Shown piece by piece: positions 44,062-52,136 of a DNA stretch of 64,000 bases. A program made the position numbers and the translations under genes. Source of the DNA: Hymenobacter sp. HSC-4F20 (GTDB lineage Bacteria; Bacteroidota; Bacteroidia; Cytophagales; Hymenobacteraceae); contig NZ_JAHZTD010000003.1 in assembly GCF_019599275.1 (NCBI RefSeq), positions 186,001 through 250,000 on the forward strand, in the 5' to 3' direction. Position 1 is the stretch's first letter. Each line of letters opens with the position of its first letter. Under the pieces are notes generated by a model. The model did no database searches. It was not told the origin of the DNA and saw only the letters and a list, made by a program, of their open reading frames with translations.

Positions 44062-44982
44062 TTACACAAACAACCCTTCTACTGAAAGGTACCGCTCACC
44101 GGTATCATAGCAGAAAGTAAGCACACGGCCCCCTTCCGGAACTTCACCGAGCTTTTTAGCCACCGCGGCCAGGGAGGCTCCGGAAGAAACTCCTACAAAC
44201 AGACCTTCCTCGCGCGCAGCACGGCGGGCATACTCAAATGCTTCCTGCTGGCTGACCTGAATAGTACCATCTAGGATGTCGGTGTGCAGGTTGTCGGGGA
44301 TAAAGCCGGCACCGATGCCCTGAATAGGATGTGGACCAGGGACTCCCCCGCTAATGACGGGGGAAAGCTCGGGCTCCACGGCGAAGGTCTTCATCTGAGG
44401 AAAATGCGGCTTTAGGACTTCCGTTACAGCCGTGATGTGGCCTCCGGTGCCTACCCCGGTAATATGAAAGTCGAAGCCTTCGGGGGCATCGCGCAGAATT
44501 TCCTGGGCCGTGGTTTCGGCGTGCACTTTGATGTTGGCGGGGTTACTGAACTGCATGGGCATCCAAGCGCCGGGGGTGTCTCGCACCAGTTCGTGGGCTT
44601 TTTCAATAGCCCCTTTCATACCCTTCTCCCGGGGGGTCAGCTCTAGGTTGGCGCCGTAGGCGGCCATCAGGCGGCGGCGCTCAATGCTCATGCTCTCGGG
44701 CATTACCAGCGTTAGCTTATACCCTTTTACGGCCGCTACCATAGCCAACCCTACCCCTGTGTTGCCCGAGGTAGGCTCTACAATCAGACTGTCAGAGGTC
44801 AGAATACCGTCTCGCTCGGCCTGTTCAATCATGCTCAGGGCAATCCGGTCTTTGATGCTGCCGCCGGGGTTGGCGCGCTCTAGCTTCACCCACACTTCTA
44901 CGTCGGGGCGGTGGGCGAATAGCTTATTGAGGCGCAGCAATGGCGTATTGCCGATGGTATCCAGAATGGATGTGGCTTTCAT
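44062..44982 (-). CDS. cysK: Cysteine synthase (O-acetylserine sulfhydrylase)
   Basis: Makes cysteine from O-acetylserine and sulfide with PLP. The 306-residue protein has the PLP lysine in GGSIKDRIA (about residue 42), the substrate loop EPTSGNTGVGLA, the phosphate-cradle GVGTGGHITA and PIQGIGAGFIPDNL. Start ATG 44982 (MKATSILDTIGNTPL). It lies 80 bp after cysE in the same direction, so the last two steps of cysteine synthesis form an operon. Confidence 0.94.
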   Translation of the reverse strand: MKATSILDTIGNTPLLRLNKLFAHRPDVEVWVKLERANPGGSIKDRIALSMIEQAERDGILTSDSLIVEPTSGNTGVGLAMVAAVKGYKLTLVMPESMSIERRRLMAAYGANLELTPREKGMKGAIEKAHELVRDTPGAWMPMQFSNPANIKVHAETTAQEILRDAPEGFDFHITGVGTGGHITAVTEVLKPHFPQMKTFAVEPELSPVISGGVPGPHPIQGIGAGFIPDNLHTDILDGTIQVSQQEAFEYARRAAREEGLFVGVSSGASLAAVAKKLGEVPEGGRVLTFCYDTGERYLSVEGLFV

Positions 44983-45062
44983 GATGGTGGAGAAATAAGA
45001 GAACAAAGAAGAAAGGCCTGCACCGTCGGGCCGGAGCAGACGGCGAAGGGTGTCAGAACAAC

Positions 45063-45899
45063 TTAAATGGAAAACGTAATATCTTCGGTGGGGTCCTGAG
45101 AGCGGGTAACGTGGATGTGAGCCTGATGATATACCCGGGAGTGCGAGGGCACACTTTCCGTCAGCCAGACATTGCCCCCAATAATGCTATGGCTACCTAC
45201 CGTAGTACTACCGCCCAAAATAGTAGCTCCGGCGTAAATCACCACGTAATCTTCAATGGTAGGGTGGCGCTTGATACCCTGCAGGTGCTTGGCCACACTC
45301 AGCGCACCCAGCGTTACGCCCTGAAAAATCTTGACGTGCGCCCCGATTATGCAGGTTTCGCCAATTACCAGACCAGTACCGTGGTCGATGCAGAAAGATG
45401 GCCCGATGCGGGCCCCGGGGTGAATATCGATACCCGTACGCTGATGCGCGTACTCACTCAGAATGCGGGGTACGCGCGGTACCCCGCGCTGGTGCAGCCC
45501 GTGCGCGAAACGGTGCATGGCAATGGCGTAGAATCCGGGATAGGAAGCCACTACCTCCGCCAGGCCCTGGGCGGCGGGGTCGGCCGCTACAATGGCTGCA
45601 GCATCCTGCAGCAAGGTGGCGCGCAGAGCCGGCAAACCTTGCATCAGGGCGGCTGCTAACTCCGCAGCCGGTGGGGCGGCGGGTACCGTCCGGAGCAGGG
45701 CAGTCAGGTCGTTCTGGAGCTGGTCGAGGGTAGCAGCCACGGCATCGGGGTTGCGCAAGGGCCGGGCAGAGCGCTCCGGGAAAAGCAGGTCCAGCAGCTG
45801 CTCGGCCAGGTGGCAGAACGCGGCGGCGGGTAGTGGAGTGGCCGTTTGCAGGTGAGCCTGCGTCAGGGCCTGGATAAAAGTGTGGTTAGCAGGAAACAT
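45063..45899 (-). CDS. cysE: Serine O-acetyltransferase (EpsC type)
   Basis: Acetylates serine from acetyl-CoA, the step before cysK. 278 residues: a helical N-terminal region, then a left-handed beta-helix. The active-site run is IDIHPGARIGPSFCIDHG and TGLVIGETCIIGAHVKIFQG, with His in the DHGTG loop. The long N-terminus matches the EpsC-like serine acetyltransferase group. Start taken at MFPANHTFIQ (45899); an ATG at 45965 exists. It lacks an obvious cysteine-binding tail, so feedback inhibition is uncertain. Confidence 0.92.
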   Translation of the reverse strand: MFPANHTFIQALTQAHLQTATPLPAAAFCHLAEQLLDLLFPERSARPLRNPDAVAATLDQLQNDLTALLRTVPAAPPAAELAAALMQGLPALRATLLQDAAAIVAADPAAQGLAEVVASYPGFYAIAMHRFAHGLHQRGVPRVPRILSEYAHQRTGIDIHPGARIGPSFCIDHGTGLVIGETCIIGAHVKIFQGVTLGALSVAKHLQGIKRHPTIEDYVVIYAGATILGGSTTVGSHSIIGGNVWLTESVPSHSRVYHQAHIHVTRSQDPTEDITFSI

Positions 45900-46072
45900 G
45901 AGCAAAGCAGAAGCCCTGACAGTGGGCGAAAGGGCGGAAGATAAAACGGCCGCGACTTTTCCCAACCACCGTTGCCCGCGGAAGGTTTAGGATTCGGGCA
46001 CTGAGGTAACCTGTCCTTGCTCCGTCGCGTTAGGTTCAGGAGCAAGCACCTCTTCACTTTACTTCCTACTAT

Positions 46073-46414
46073 ATGGCTGATACCACCATCACCAAAGTTG
46101 ATTCCCGCTTCTCCCCCACCGGCGCCGAGGGCGAAAAATATTTGGCTTCCGGCGTGCACGTGGCCATGCGCTTGTGGGAAGACGAGCAGCCCGGCGAACC
46201 GAAAGAGCCCTCGTCCCGCCCCTACGAAACGGTAGGCTACGTGCTGAAAGGCCGGGCTGAGCTACACCTGGAAGGCCAGATGGTAGTACTGGAGCCCGGC
46301 AACTCCTGGGTAGTGCCGAAAGGTGCTTCCCACACCTATAAGATTCTGGAAGCCTTTTCCGCCGTTGAAGCCACCACGCCGCCCGCCCAGGCCCACGGCC
46401 GCGACGAAGAATAA
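46073..46414 (+). CDS. Small cupin-domain protein
   Basis: A 113-residue single-domain cupin with motif 1 region EDEQPGEPKEPSSRPYETVG and beta-barrel strands GYVLKGRAELHLEGQMVVL, PGNSWVVPKGASHTYKIL. The motif-2 His is present in SHTY, but motif 1 lacks the usual His-X-His, so metal binding may be altered. Function unknown. Alone between cysE (divergent) and a convergent lipoprotein gene, with a palindromic terminator after it. Confidence 0.85.
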   Translation: MADTTITKVDSRFSPTGAEGEKYLASGVHVAMRLWEDEQPGEPKEPSSRPYETVGYVLKGRAELHLEGQMVVLEPGNSWVVPKGASHTYKILEAFSAVEATTPPAQAHGRDEE

Positions 46415-46430
46415 GTTTACTTCCCATTTC

Positions 46431-46481
46431 ATACACAACGGCCCCAGCTACTAAGGCAATGTAGCTGGGGCCGTTGTGTAT
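46431..46481. terminator. 21-bp perfect palindrome after the cupin gene
   Basis: Arms 46431-46451 and 46461-46481 are perfect complements (core CAACGGCCCCAGCTAC), loop 9 nt. No long T-run, but its place just beyond the cupin stop suggests transcription stop or 3'-end protection. Confidence 0.65.
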
Positions 46482-46578
46482 AAGGTAAGCGGATCGGAAG
46501 CCTGGACTATAGCTCAGAAGTAGAGAAACCGGGGGCCTGCCTTTTTCGAGCAGTGCGAAACGCCTGTGGCGGGCGCGT

Positions 46579-48564
46579 TTACGGCAATAACTCCACCCGC
46601 TCAATTCGGTCCCCAATGTCGAGGCGGCTGACAACCTCCATGCCCTGCACTACCTGCGCAAAAATGGTGTAACGGCCGTCGAGGTGGGGCGTGGGAGCGT
46701 GGGTGATAAACCACTGACAGCTTTCCGTGTCCTTGCCCGCCGAGGCCAGGCCCACGGCTCCTTCCCCATAGCGCAGGTCGGCAAACTCGGAGCGCAGGTT
46801 ATAGTCGGAGCTGCCCCAACCGTCGCCGCGCGGGCAGCCGCCCTGGGCCACAAAGTTGGGTACTACGCGGTGAAAGTTTTTGCCATTGTAGAAGCCTTGG
46901 CGGGTAAGCGTCACAAAGCTGGCCACGGAGCCCGGTGCCTGCTCCACCAGCAGCCGCAGAATAATGTCGCCTTTATCCGTGCGAACGGCTACTCGCTGCC
47001 CGACCGGAATAGTGCGCACCAGTTCCCAGTCGATGGGATGGGTAGCGGCGGCCGCTACGGGCGTAGTGGTAGCCGGACGGTGCTGCACATAGTCAATAGT
47101 CTGCTGCAAGGATTGCCAGGCCTCCAAGTCGCGGGGCAAGGTAAGTTGGTTGCGGGCCTGCACCAGAAAGTCCGGGTTGGGCAGCCACTGGTGCAACTGT
47201 AGTTTCGGGTCGCGGATAGCTTCGGCAGCGGTGCCTATTAAAGCTACGTCGCGGCTGAGCACCCCGCGGCGCAGGGCCAGCGCCAACTCGGGGTAACTTG
47301 CCTTTGGAAAGCCGGGCGAGCGGCCCATCGCTATCAGCGCTTCCATGCCGTAGGTGCCAATCACGACGGGCTGATTGGGCGCGAAGGTAGCCTCCTGCAC
47401 AAAACTAAAGGTGGCGGGGTCTTCGCCGAGGGCCTTGAGCAAATAGCCTTTCTCGTAGGGGTCGGGGGCTGCGGTATACCGCTCCTGAACAGCCCGTCGG
47501 ATGGCCGCCTGCTCGGGGCTAGCCTGGCGCAGGGCCGCCGCCAGCAGAGTAGCCCGTACCCGCCACTGCGGGAGGCGGTTGGCTTTTTCCAGAAAAGAGG
47601 CACCAGGCTCCCGGGTGGCATGGAGCAGGAAGAACTCCGCGGCCGCCAGGGCAACCTGGGCGTTGGTATCGGTAAGAGCATCCCAGGCAGCTTCCTTTAC
47701 CGGGGCGTACATGCCGGCGTTCATTGCCCGCAGAGCGCTTACCCGCACCCGGTAGTCAGGGTCGCGGCGGGAGAGCAGGGCCAGGTGCCCCGGCACGGCA
47801 GCGGCCCCCGCAGCTTTGCCCAGTGCCGCCACGGCACCGCTCCGAACAGCATAGTGCGGGTCCTGTTGGGCGGCGGCGCTAATAGCGGCGGCATAGGGCG
47901 TCAGGTTCAGGCCGCGCGTACGAGCCAGGGCGTTGGCCGCGGCCAGCCGGGCGCTCATCGGGTTGCCGCGGCCTAGCAGCTGCACCAGCCGCCCAACGGC
48001 CGCTTCCGAGGTTACCCCCCGTAAGCTAGCCCGGTACAGGCCCCAGGCCTGCCCACTCAGCGCGGCCGTGTCGGTGGCCAGGGCGGGGGGCAGCCGCGCG
48101 AGCATAGCCAGCCCGGCCCGGGACGTGCAGCGTCCCAGGGCTTCCAGTACGTAGCGCCGCACTACCCCATCGGGCTCCACGCTGCTGCGCTGCACCAGCC
48201 CTGCTTCGGCGGTGGAGTCGGCGGTTTGCCCGAGGGCATAGGCGGCGGCCCGCCGCACGGCCGCATCGGGGTCTTCCCGCAGCCGGGCCAGCAAGGGCGT
48301 AGTAGCCGCCTTATCCTGCACCGAGGCCAGGGCCTCCGCCGCGGCCCGGCGGTACTGGGGCTGGGAACTGCTGAGGTAGGGAAGCAGCGCGGCGGTGCGG
48401 CGCTCATCCTGGCTGGTGGCAATGCGGCGCAGCACACTGTCGGCGGCGAAGTGGTTGGCGAAGGCTCGGGTGGCGGCTGGTTTTGGCTGGGAGGCGCAGG
48501 CAGAAAGCAGGGCGCTGCCGGCAACCGCCAGCATGGCAGCCCGACACTGGGCAGAGTAGGTCAT
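46579..48564 (-). CDS. HEAT-repeat lipoprotein fused to a cyclophilin PPIase
   Basis: A 661-residue envelope protein. The N-terminus is a lipoprotein signal with box LSAC near residue 23. HEAT/armadillo-like repeats (about 45-480; for example YRRAAAEALASVQDKAATTPL, DYRVRVSALRAMNAG) precede a C-terminal cyclophilin (about 520-660) with FHRVVPNFVAQGG (catalytic Arg), CQWFITHAPTPHLDGRYTIF. It probably folds or scaffolds envelope proteins. The fusion order repeats-then-isomerase is uncommon outside Bacteroidota as far as I know. Confidence 0.88.
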   Translation of the reverse strand: MTYSAQCRAAMLAVAGSALLSACASQPKPAATRAFANHFAADSVLRRIATSQDERRTAALLPYLSSSQPQYRRAAAEALASVQDKAATTPLLARLREDPDAAVRRAAAYALGQTADSTAEAGLVQRSSVEPDGVVRRYVLEALGRCTSRAGLAMLARLPPALATDTAALSGQAWGLYRASLRGVTSEAAVGRLVQLLGRGNPMSARLAAANALARTRGLNLTPYAAAISAAAQQDPHYAVRSGAVAALGKAAGAAAVPGHLALLSRRDPDYRVRVSALRAMNAGMYAPVKEAAWDALTDTNAQVALAAAEFFLLHATREPGASFLEKANRLPQWRVRATLLAAALRQASPEQAAIRRAVQERYTAAPDPYEKGYLLKALGEDPATFSFVQEATFAPNQPVVIGTYGMEALIAMGRSPGFPKASYPELALALRRGVLSRDVALIGTAAEAIRDPKLQLHQWLPNPDFLVQARNQLTLPRDLEAWQSLQQTIDYVQHRPATTTPVAAAATHPIDWELVRTIPVGQRVAVRTDKGDIILRLLVEQAPGSVASFVTLTRQGFYNGKNFHRVVPNFVAQGGCPRGDGWGSSDYNLRSEFADLRYGEGAVGLASAGKDTESCQWFITHAPTPHLDGRYTIFAQVVQGMEVVSRLDIGDRIERVELLP

Positions 48565-48724
48565 GGTTGGTCTAAGGTAGAAATTGCTGCCGTAAGCAAC
48601 TACCCTGGGCGTTCCGCCATCTACTCTGCTGGCGGATACCCGCTCTGCAGAAATCAGCGCATTTGCGCGCGGGTGTGGGGAAACTGCTTTATAATAGCAT
48701 CTTTACGGCAGCAAGCACCAGCGT

Positions 48725-49030
48725 ATGTCCAGGGCCAGATTTTATCCATTAGCTTTCCTACTGGTACTCACTGCCCTGAGAAGTCAGGCGCAGACCCGGA
48801 CAACCACTTCGCCCGCTTCCCCGCAGAAAGAGCTGGTAGTGCGCGTAACCCTACCTACTGTGGTAGGACTGCTGGGTGAGTACACGGGTATTCTGCGTTC
48901 CAAGGAAAAAGGCAAGCTCAAAACCCTGACCGGGCCCAACCGGCCGCGCAGCACCAGCAACCCCGTGCTGATTCTGTCCATTCCTCTGCCTAAACTGCTG
49001 GCCGACCGCAAGGAAGACCCGGCCCCCTAA
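48725..49030 (+). CDS. Small exported protein of unknown function
   Basis: A 101-residue protein with a signal peptide (MSRARFYPLAFLLVLTALRSQAQ, likely cut after AQA/Q) and an 80-residue mature part rich in Lys, Pro and Leu. No family recognised. Its stop lies 62 bp before the histidine-kinase gene in the same direction, so it may be co-transcribed and could act as a periplasmic partner of the sensor. Confidence 0.6.
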   Translation: MSRARFYPLAFLLVLTALRSQAQTRTTTSPASPQKELVVRVTLPTVVGLLGEYTGILRSKEKGKLKTLTGPNRPRSTSNPVLILSIPLPKLLADRKEDPAP

Positions 49031-49091
49031 CCTCCCAGCCACCAGCCGTACTGCGTGCTGGCCGCCTGTATACCAGCCCTTTCCTTCACCC

Positions 49092-50462
49092 ATGAACCTC
49101 AACGCAGAAGTGTTTTTCACTGTTCTAATGGCGGTGGCCCTCGTGCGGATGCTACGCAAGTTTCTGGACTTGCCTACTCGCCTACCGCGCCTGAACCAGG
49201 CGCTGACCTGGATTTGGGTGCCGGGCGTACTGCTGTTTCTCACCGACCGGGTCTTGGGCTGGAAGTCAGACCAGTTGGATGAGGCATACCTGCTGCTGGT
49301 GCTGCTCGTTACGGCCGGGCTGCTGGGGCTGCTGCGTGCCTACCGGCCGGCGCGCACGCTGTTGTTGGGGCTACTACCCTTTATCTTGTTTTCCACCCTG
49401 GAGCTGCTGCTCTCCAGCACGCGCCTGCTGCAGGACTACGACGAGGCTTTTGACACGTCGAAAGGCTTTTCCTTTATCTGGCTGTTTACTTCCGTATTCA
49501 TTGCCCGCAGCCAGAAACGGCACCTGGAGAAAGAGCGCCTGGAACGCGAGGAAGAAGAAAAAGCCAAGCAGCTCATTGCCGCCCAAAACGCCGAGTTGGA
49601 GCGCCTGGTAGCCGAGCGCACGGCCATTCTGACCCAGCAGGCCGAGGAGCTGCGCGACGCCCTGACCGAACTCAAAACCACCCAGAACCAGCTTATTCAG
49701 GCCGAAAAGATGGCTTCACTGGGCGAGCTGACCGCTGGCATTGCCCACGAGATTCAGAATCCGCTCAACTTCGTGACGAACTTTTCCGACGTCAGCGCCG
49801 AGCTGGTGGCAGAGTTGGAGGAGGAGCAGCAGAACCCCAACCGTGACCCACAGCTGGAGGCTGAACTGCTCGGCGACCTGAAACAAAACCTGCTCAAGAT
49901 TACCCACCACGGGCAGCGGGCCGCCAGCATCGTGCGCGGGATGCTGGAACACTCCCGCGCCAGCACCGGCGAGCGGCAGCCTACCAATCTCAACCTGCTG
50001 GCCGACGAGTACCTGCGCCTGGCCTACCACGGCCTGCGCGCCAAGGATAAAACCTTTAACGCTACTCTCTCTACTCACTTCGACCCCAATCTGGGCACCG
50101 TGGAAGCCGTGTCGCAGGACCTGGGGCGGGTGCTGCTGAACCTGTTTACCAATGCCTTTTACGCCGTGCAAAAGCGCAAAGAACTGAATCAGCCCGGCTA
50201 CGTGCCGACCGTTACGGTGCGCACGCGGGCCCTGCCTGACGGGGAAGTAGAAGTGCGGGTATGCGACAACGGCACCGGTATTCCGCAGGCCGTCGTAGAA
50301 AAGATTTTCCAACCTTTTTTCACCACCAAACCCACGGGCGAAGGCACCGGCCTGGGCCTTTCCCTGAGCTATGATATCGTCACGAAAGGCCACGGTGGCA
50401 CCCTGACGGTGGAAACCACCGAAGGCAGCGGTACAGAGTTTAGCATTACCCTACCCGCCTAG
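49092..50462 (+). CDS. Membrane sensor histidine kinase
   Basis: A 456-residue kinase with about four transmembrane helices in the first 140 residues and no sizeable periplasmic domain. A long charged coiled coil follows (about 138-205), then HisKA with the phospho-acceptor His219 in GIAHEIQNPLNF and an HATPase with N-box NLFTNAFYAVQ, G1 DNGTGIP, F-box FFTTK and G2 GTGLGLSLS. It probably senses a membrane or intramembrane signal. It precedes two response-regulator genes (52 bp). Confidence 0.92.
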   Translation: MNLNAEVFFTVLMAVALVRMLRKFLDLPTRLPRLNQALTWIWVPGVLLFLTDRVLGWKSDQLDEAYLLLVLLVTAGLLGLLRAYRPARTLLLGLLPFILFSTLELLLSSTRLLQDYDEAFDTSKGFSFIWLFTSVFIARSQKRHLEKERLEREEEEKAKQLIAAQNAELERLVAERTAILTQQAEELRDALTELKTTQNQLIQAEKMASLGELTAGIAHEIQNPLNFVTNFSDVSAELVAELEEEQQNPNRDPQLEAELLGDLKQNLLKITHHGQRAASIVRGMLEHSRASTGERQPTNLNLLADEYLRLAYHGLRAKDKTFNATLSTHFDPNLGTVEAVSQDLGRVLLNLFTNAFYAVQKRKELNQPGYVPTVTVRTRALPDGEVEVRVCDNGTGIPQAVVEKIFQPFFTTKPTGEGTGLGLSLSYDIVTKGHGGTLTVETTEGSGTEFSITLPA

Positions 50463-50513
50463 TATTCCGTCGCCTGCCCCGCTTCCTTCCACACTCTATT
50501 CGCGCAATTTCCC

Positions 50514-50909
50514 ATGAAAATACTTGTTGTCGATGACGAAACCGACGTGCGCACGCTGTTCGAGCAGCGTTTCCGCCGGGAAATCCGCAACGGCCAGTTC
50601 TCGTTTTCCTTTGCCTACTCGGGCGAAGAGGCGCTTCGCTACCTGCACGAGCACGCCTCCGAGGTCGTGCTGATTCTTTCCGACATCAATATGCCGGGCA
50701 TGAGCGGGCTGGAACTGCTCAAGCGCATCAAGCAAGAGTATGCCGCGCCCCCGCCCCCTTCGCCCCAGGTCATGATGATTACTGCCTACGGCGACGCCGA
50801 CAGCCGCGCCGAGGCCCTGCAGCTCGGGGCCAACGACTTCCTGACCAAGCCCGTGGACTTTACCGCCCTCAAAGACAAACTTCTCCAGCTTGCCACCCAT
50901 GAAAACTAA
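50514..50909 (+). CDS. Single-domain response regulator
   Basis: A 131-residue CheY-like receiver: acidic pair VVDDE (residues 5-9), phospho-acceptor Asp57 in LILSDINMPGM, Thr90 in MMITAYG and Lys112 in FLTKPVD. No output domain. Its last 11 bp overlap the start of the cyclase gene, implying coupled translation. It may act as a phosphate sink or competitor for the cyclase-linked receiver. Confidence 0.92.
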   Translation: MKILVVDDETDVRTLFEQRFRREIRNGQFSFSFAYSGEEALRYLHEHASEVVLILSDINMPGMSGLELLKRIKQEYAAPPPPSPQVMMITAYGDADSRAEALQLGANDFLTKPVDFTALKDKLLQLATHEN

Positions 50910-51945
50910 GATTCTCGTCGTGGATGATGAGGCGGACCTGGAGCTACTCATCAAGCAGAAATTCCGGCGTAAAATCCGGGAGAATGTGTACGAATTCGTG
51001 TTTGCCAGCAACGGGCAGGAAGCCCTGGACACGGTGCAGAAAACGCCCGATCTGGACATCATCCTCTCCGACATCAACATGCCCGTGATGGACGGGCTGA
51101 CGCTGCTCACCAAGCTGCAGGAAGCCAACCCCGTGCTGAAAACCGTGATGGTATCAGCCTACGGCGACATGCAGAACATCCGCACGGCCATGAACCGCGG
51201 GGCCTTTGACTTCGTGACCAAGCCCGTGGACTTTCAGGATCTGGAACTTACCATGGACAAGACGGCCGCCCACGTGCAGCAGCTGCGCCAAACCCTGCGG
51301 GCCATCCAGGAAAACAACATCCTGAAAATGTACGTCGACGAAACGGTGCTGAACTTTGTGGGCAAGCCCGGCTTCGAGAGTACCTTAATGGCCAGCGAGC
51401 TGGTAGAAGCCACGGTGGTGTTTATTGACATCTGCGGCTTCACGTCGCTGTCGGAGGTGCTGCCGCCGGCCGAGGTCGTCGGTATGCTTAATACGTACTT
51501 CGACCAGATGGTGAAGGAGGTTATTGCCCAGGGCGGCTACATCGACAAGTTCATGGGCGACGCGGTTATGGCCGTGTTTCGGGGCGAGTACCACCTCGAC
51601 CGGGCCGTGGACGCGGCCCTGGCCGTGCGCGCGGTGGTGCAGGCCAACCAGCACACCCTGCCCAACGGCAAGCCCTACCAGCCTCAGGTCAGCATCGGCA
51701 TCAATACCGGCGAAATGGTGTCCGGCAACATCGGCTCGGCCTCCCTTAAACGCCTGGACTACACCGTCATCGGCGACAACGTAAACGTGAGCCAGCGCCT
51801 ACAGTCTGTGGCTCAGCCCGGGCAGATTATCATCACGGAAGCTACTTATCAGCGCCTGAAAGAGTCGTTTCAGTGCAAGCCCATTAAGGAAGTAACGCTC
51901 AAGAACAAGGCCCAACCCGTAATGATTTACGAGGTGGTAGCGTAG
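50899..51945 (+). CDS. Response regulator fused to class III adenylate cyclase
   Basis: A 348-residue protein. Receiver 1-125 with acidic pair at 9-10, Asp58 (IILSDINMPVM), Ser/Ala switch region SAYGD and Lys108; a helix linker; a cyclase catalytic domain (about 170-345). Metal ligands Asp177 (FIDICGFTS) and Asp221 (FMGDAVMAVF) are present. Lys217 and Asp287 are the residue pair associated with adenine specificity, and Asn296/Arg300 (GDNVNVSQRL) are the transition-state residues, so cAMP is the predicted product. Phosphorylation by the adjacent kinase probably controls activity. Confidence 0.92.
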   Translation: MKTKILVVDDEADLELLIKQKFRRKIRENVYEFVFASNGQEALDTVQKTPDLDIILSDINMPVMDGLTLLTKLQEANPVLKTVMVSAYGDMQNIRTAMNRGAFDFVTKPVDFQDLELTMDKTAAHVQQLRQTLRAIQENNILKMYVDETVLNFVGKPGFESTLMASELVEATVVFIDICGFTSLSEVLPPAEVVGMLNTYFDQMVKEVIAQGGYIDKFMGDAVMAVFRGEYHLDRAVDAALAVRAVVQANQHTLPNGKPYQPQVSIGINTGEMVSGNIGSASLKRLDYTVIGDNVNVSQRLQSVAQPGQIIITEATYQRLKESFQCKPIKEVTLKNKAQPVMIYEVVA

Positions 51946-52020
51946 CGGTGGAGCGGTGAGGGAGTAGGCGGCACACCAAGCCCGTATCGGCGCCACTCCC
52001 TACTGCCGCGACACGCCTAT

Positions 52021-52074
52021 AAAATGCAAGAAGCCCGTACCCTCAGCGCTGCAGGTACGGGCTTCTTGCATTTT
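52021..52074. terminator. Shared bidirectional terminator of cyclase and transporter genes
   Basis: Near-perfect 21-bp arms (AAAATGCAAGAAGCCCGTAC and complement) with a loop of about 12 nt, A-run on one side and T-run on the other. It separates the cyclase gene from the convergent transporter gene. Confidence 0.88.
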
Positions 52075-52136
52075 AGTAAGGGTAGTACAGTGGCTACGGC
52101 AAAGGCGTTGTCGTGCCGGGCCCTCCCCTTGCTTCC

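Noticed and set aside
46089..46634. 181-residue minus-strand frame overlapping the cupin gene
   Set aside because: Arg-rich, no motif, antisense to a clear cupin domain and to the palindromic terminator.
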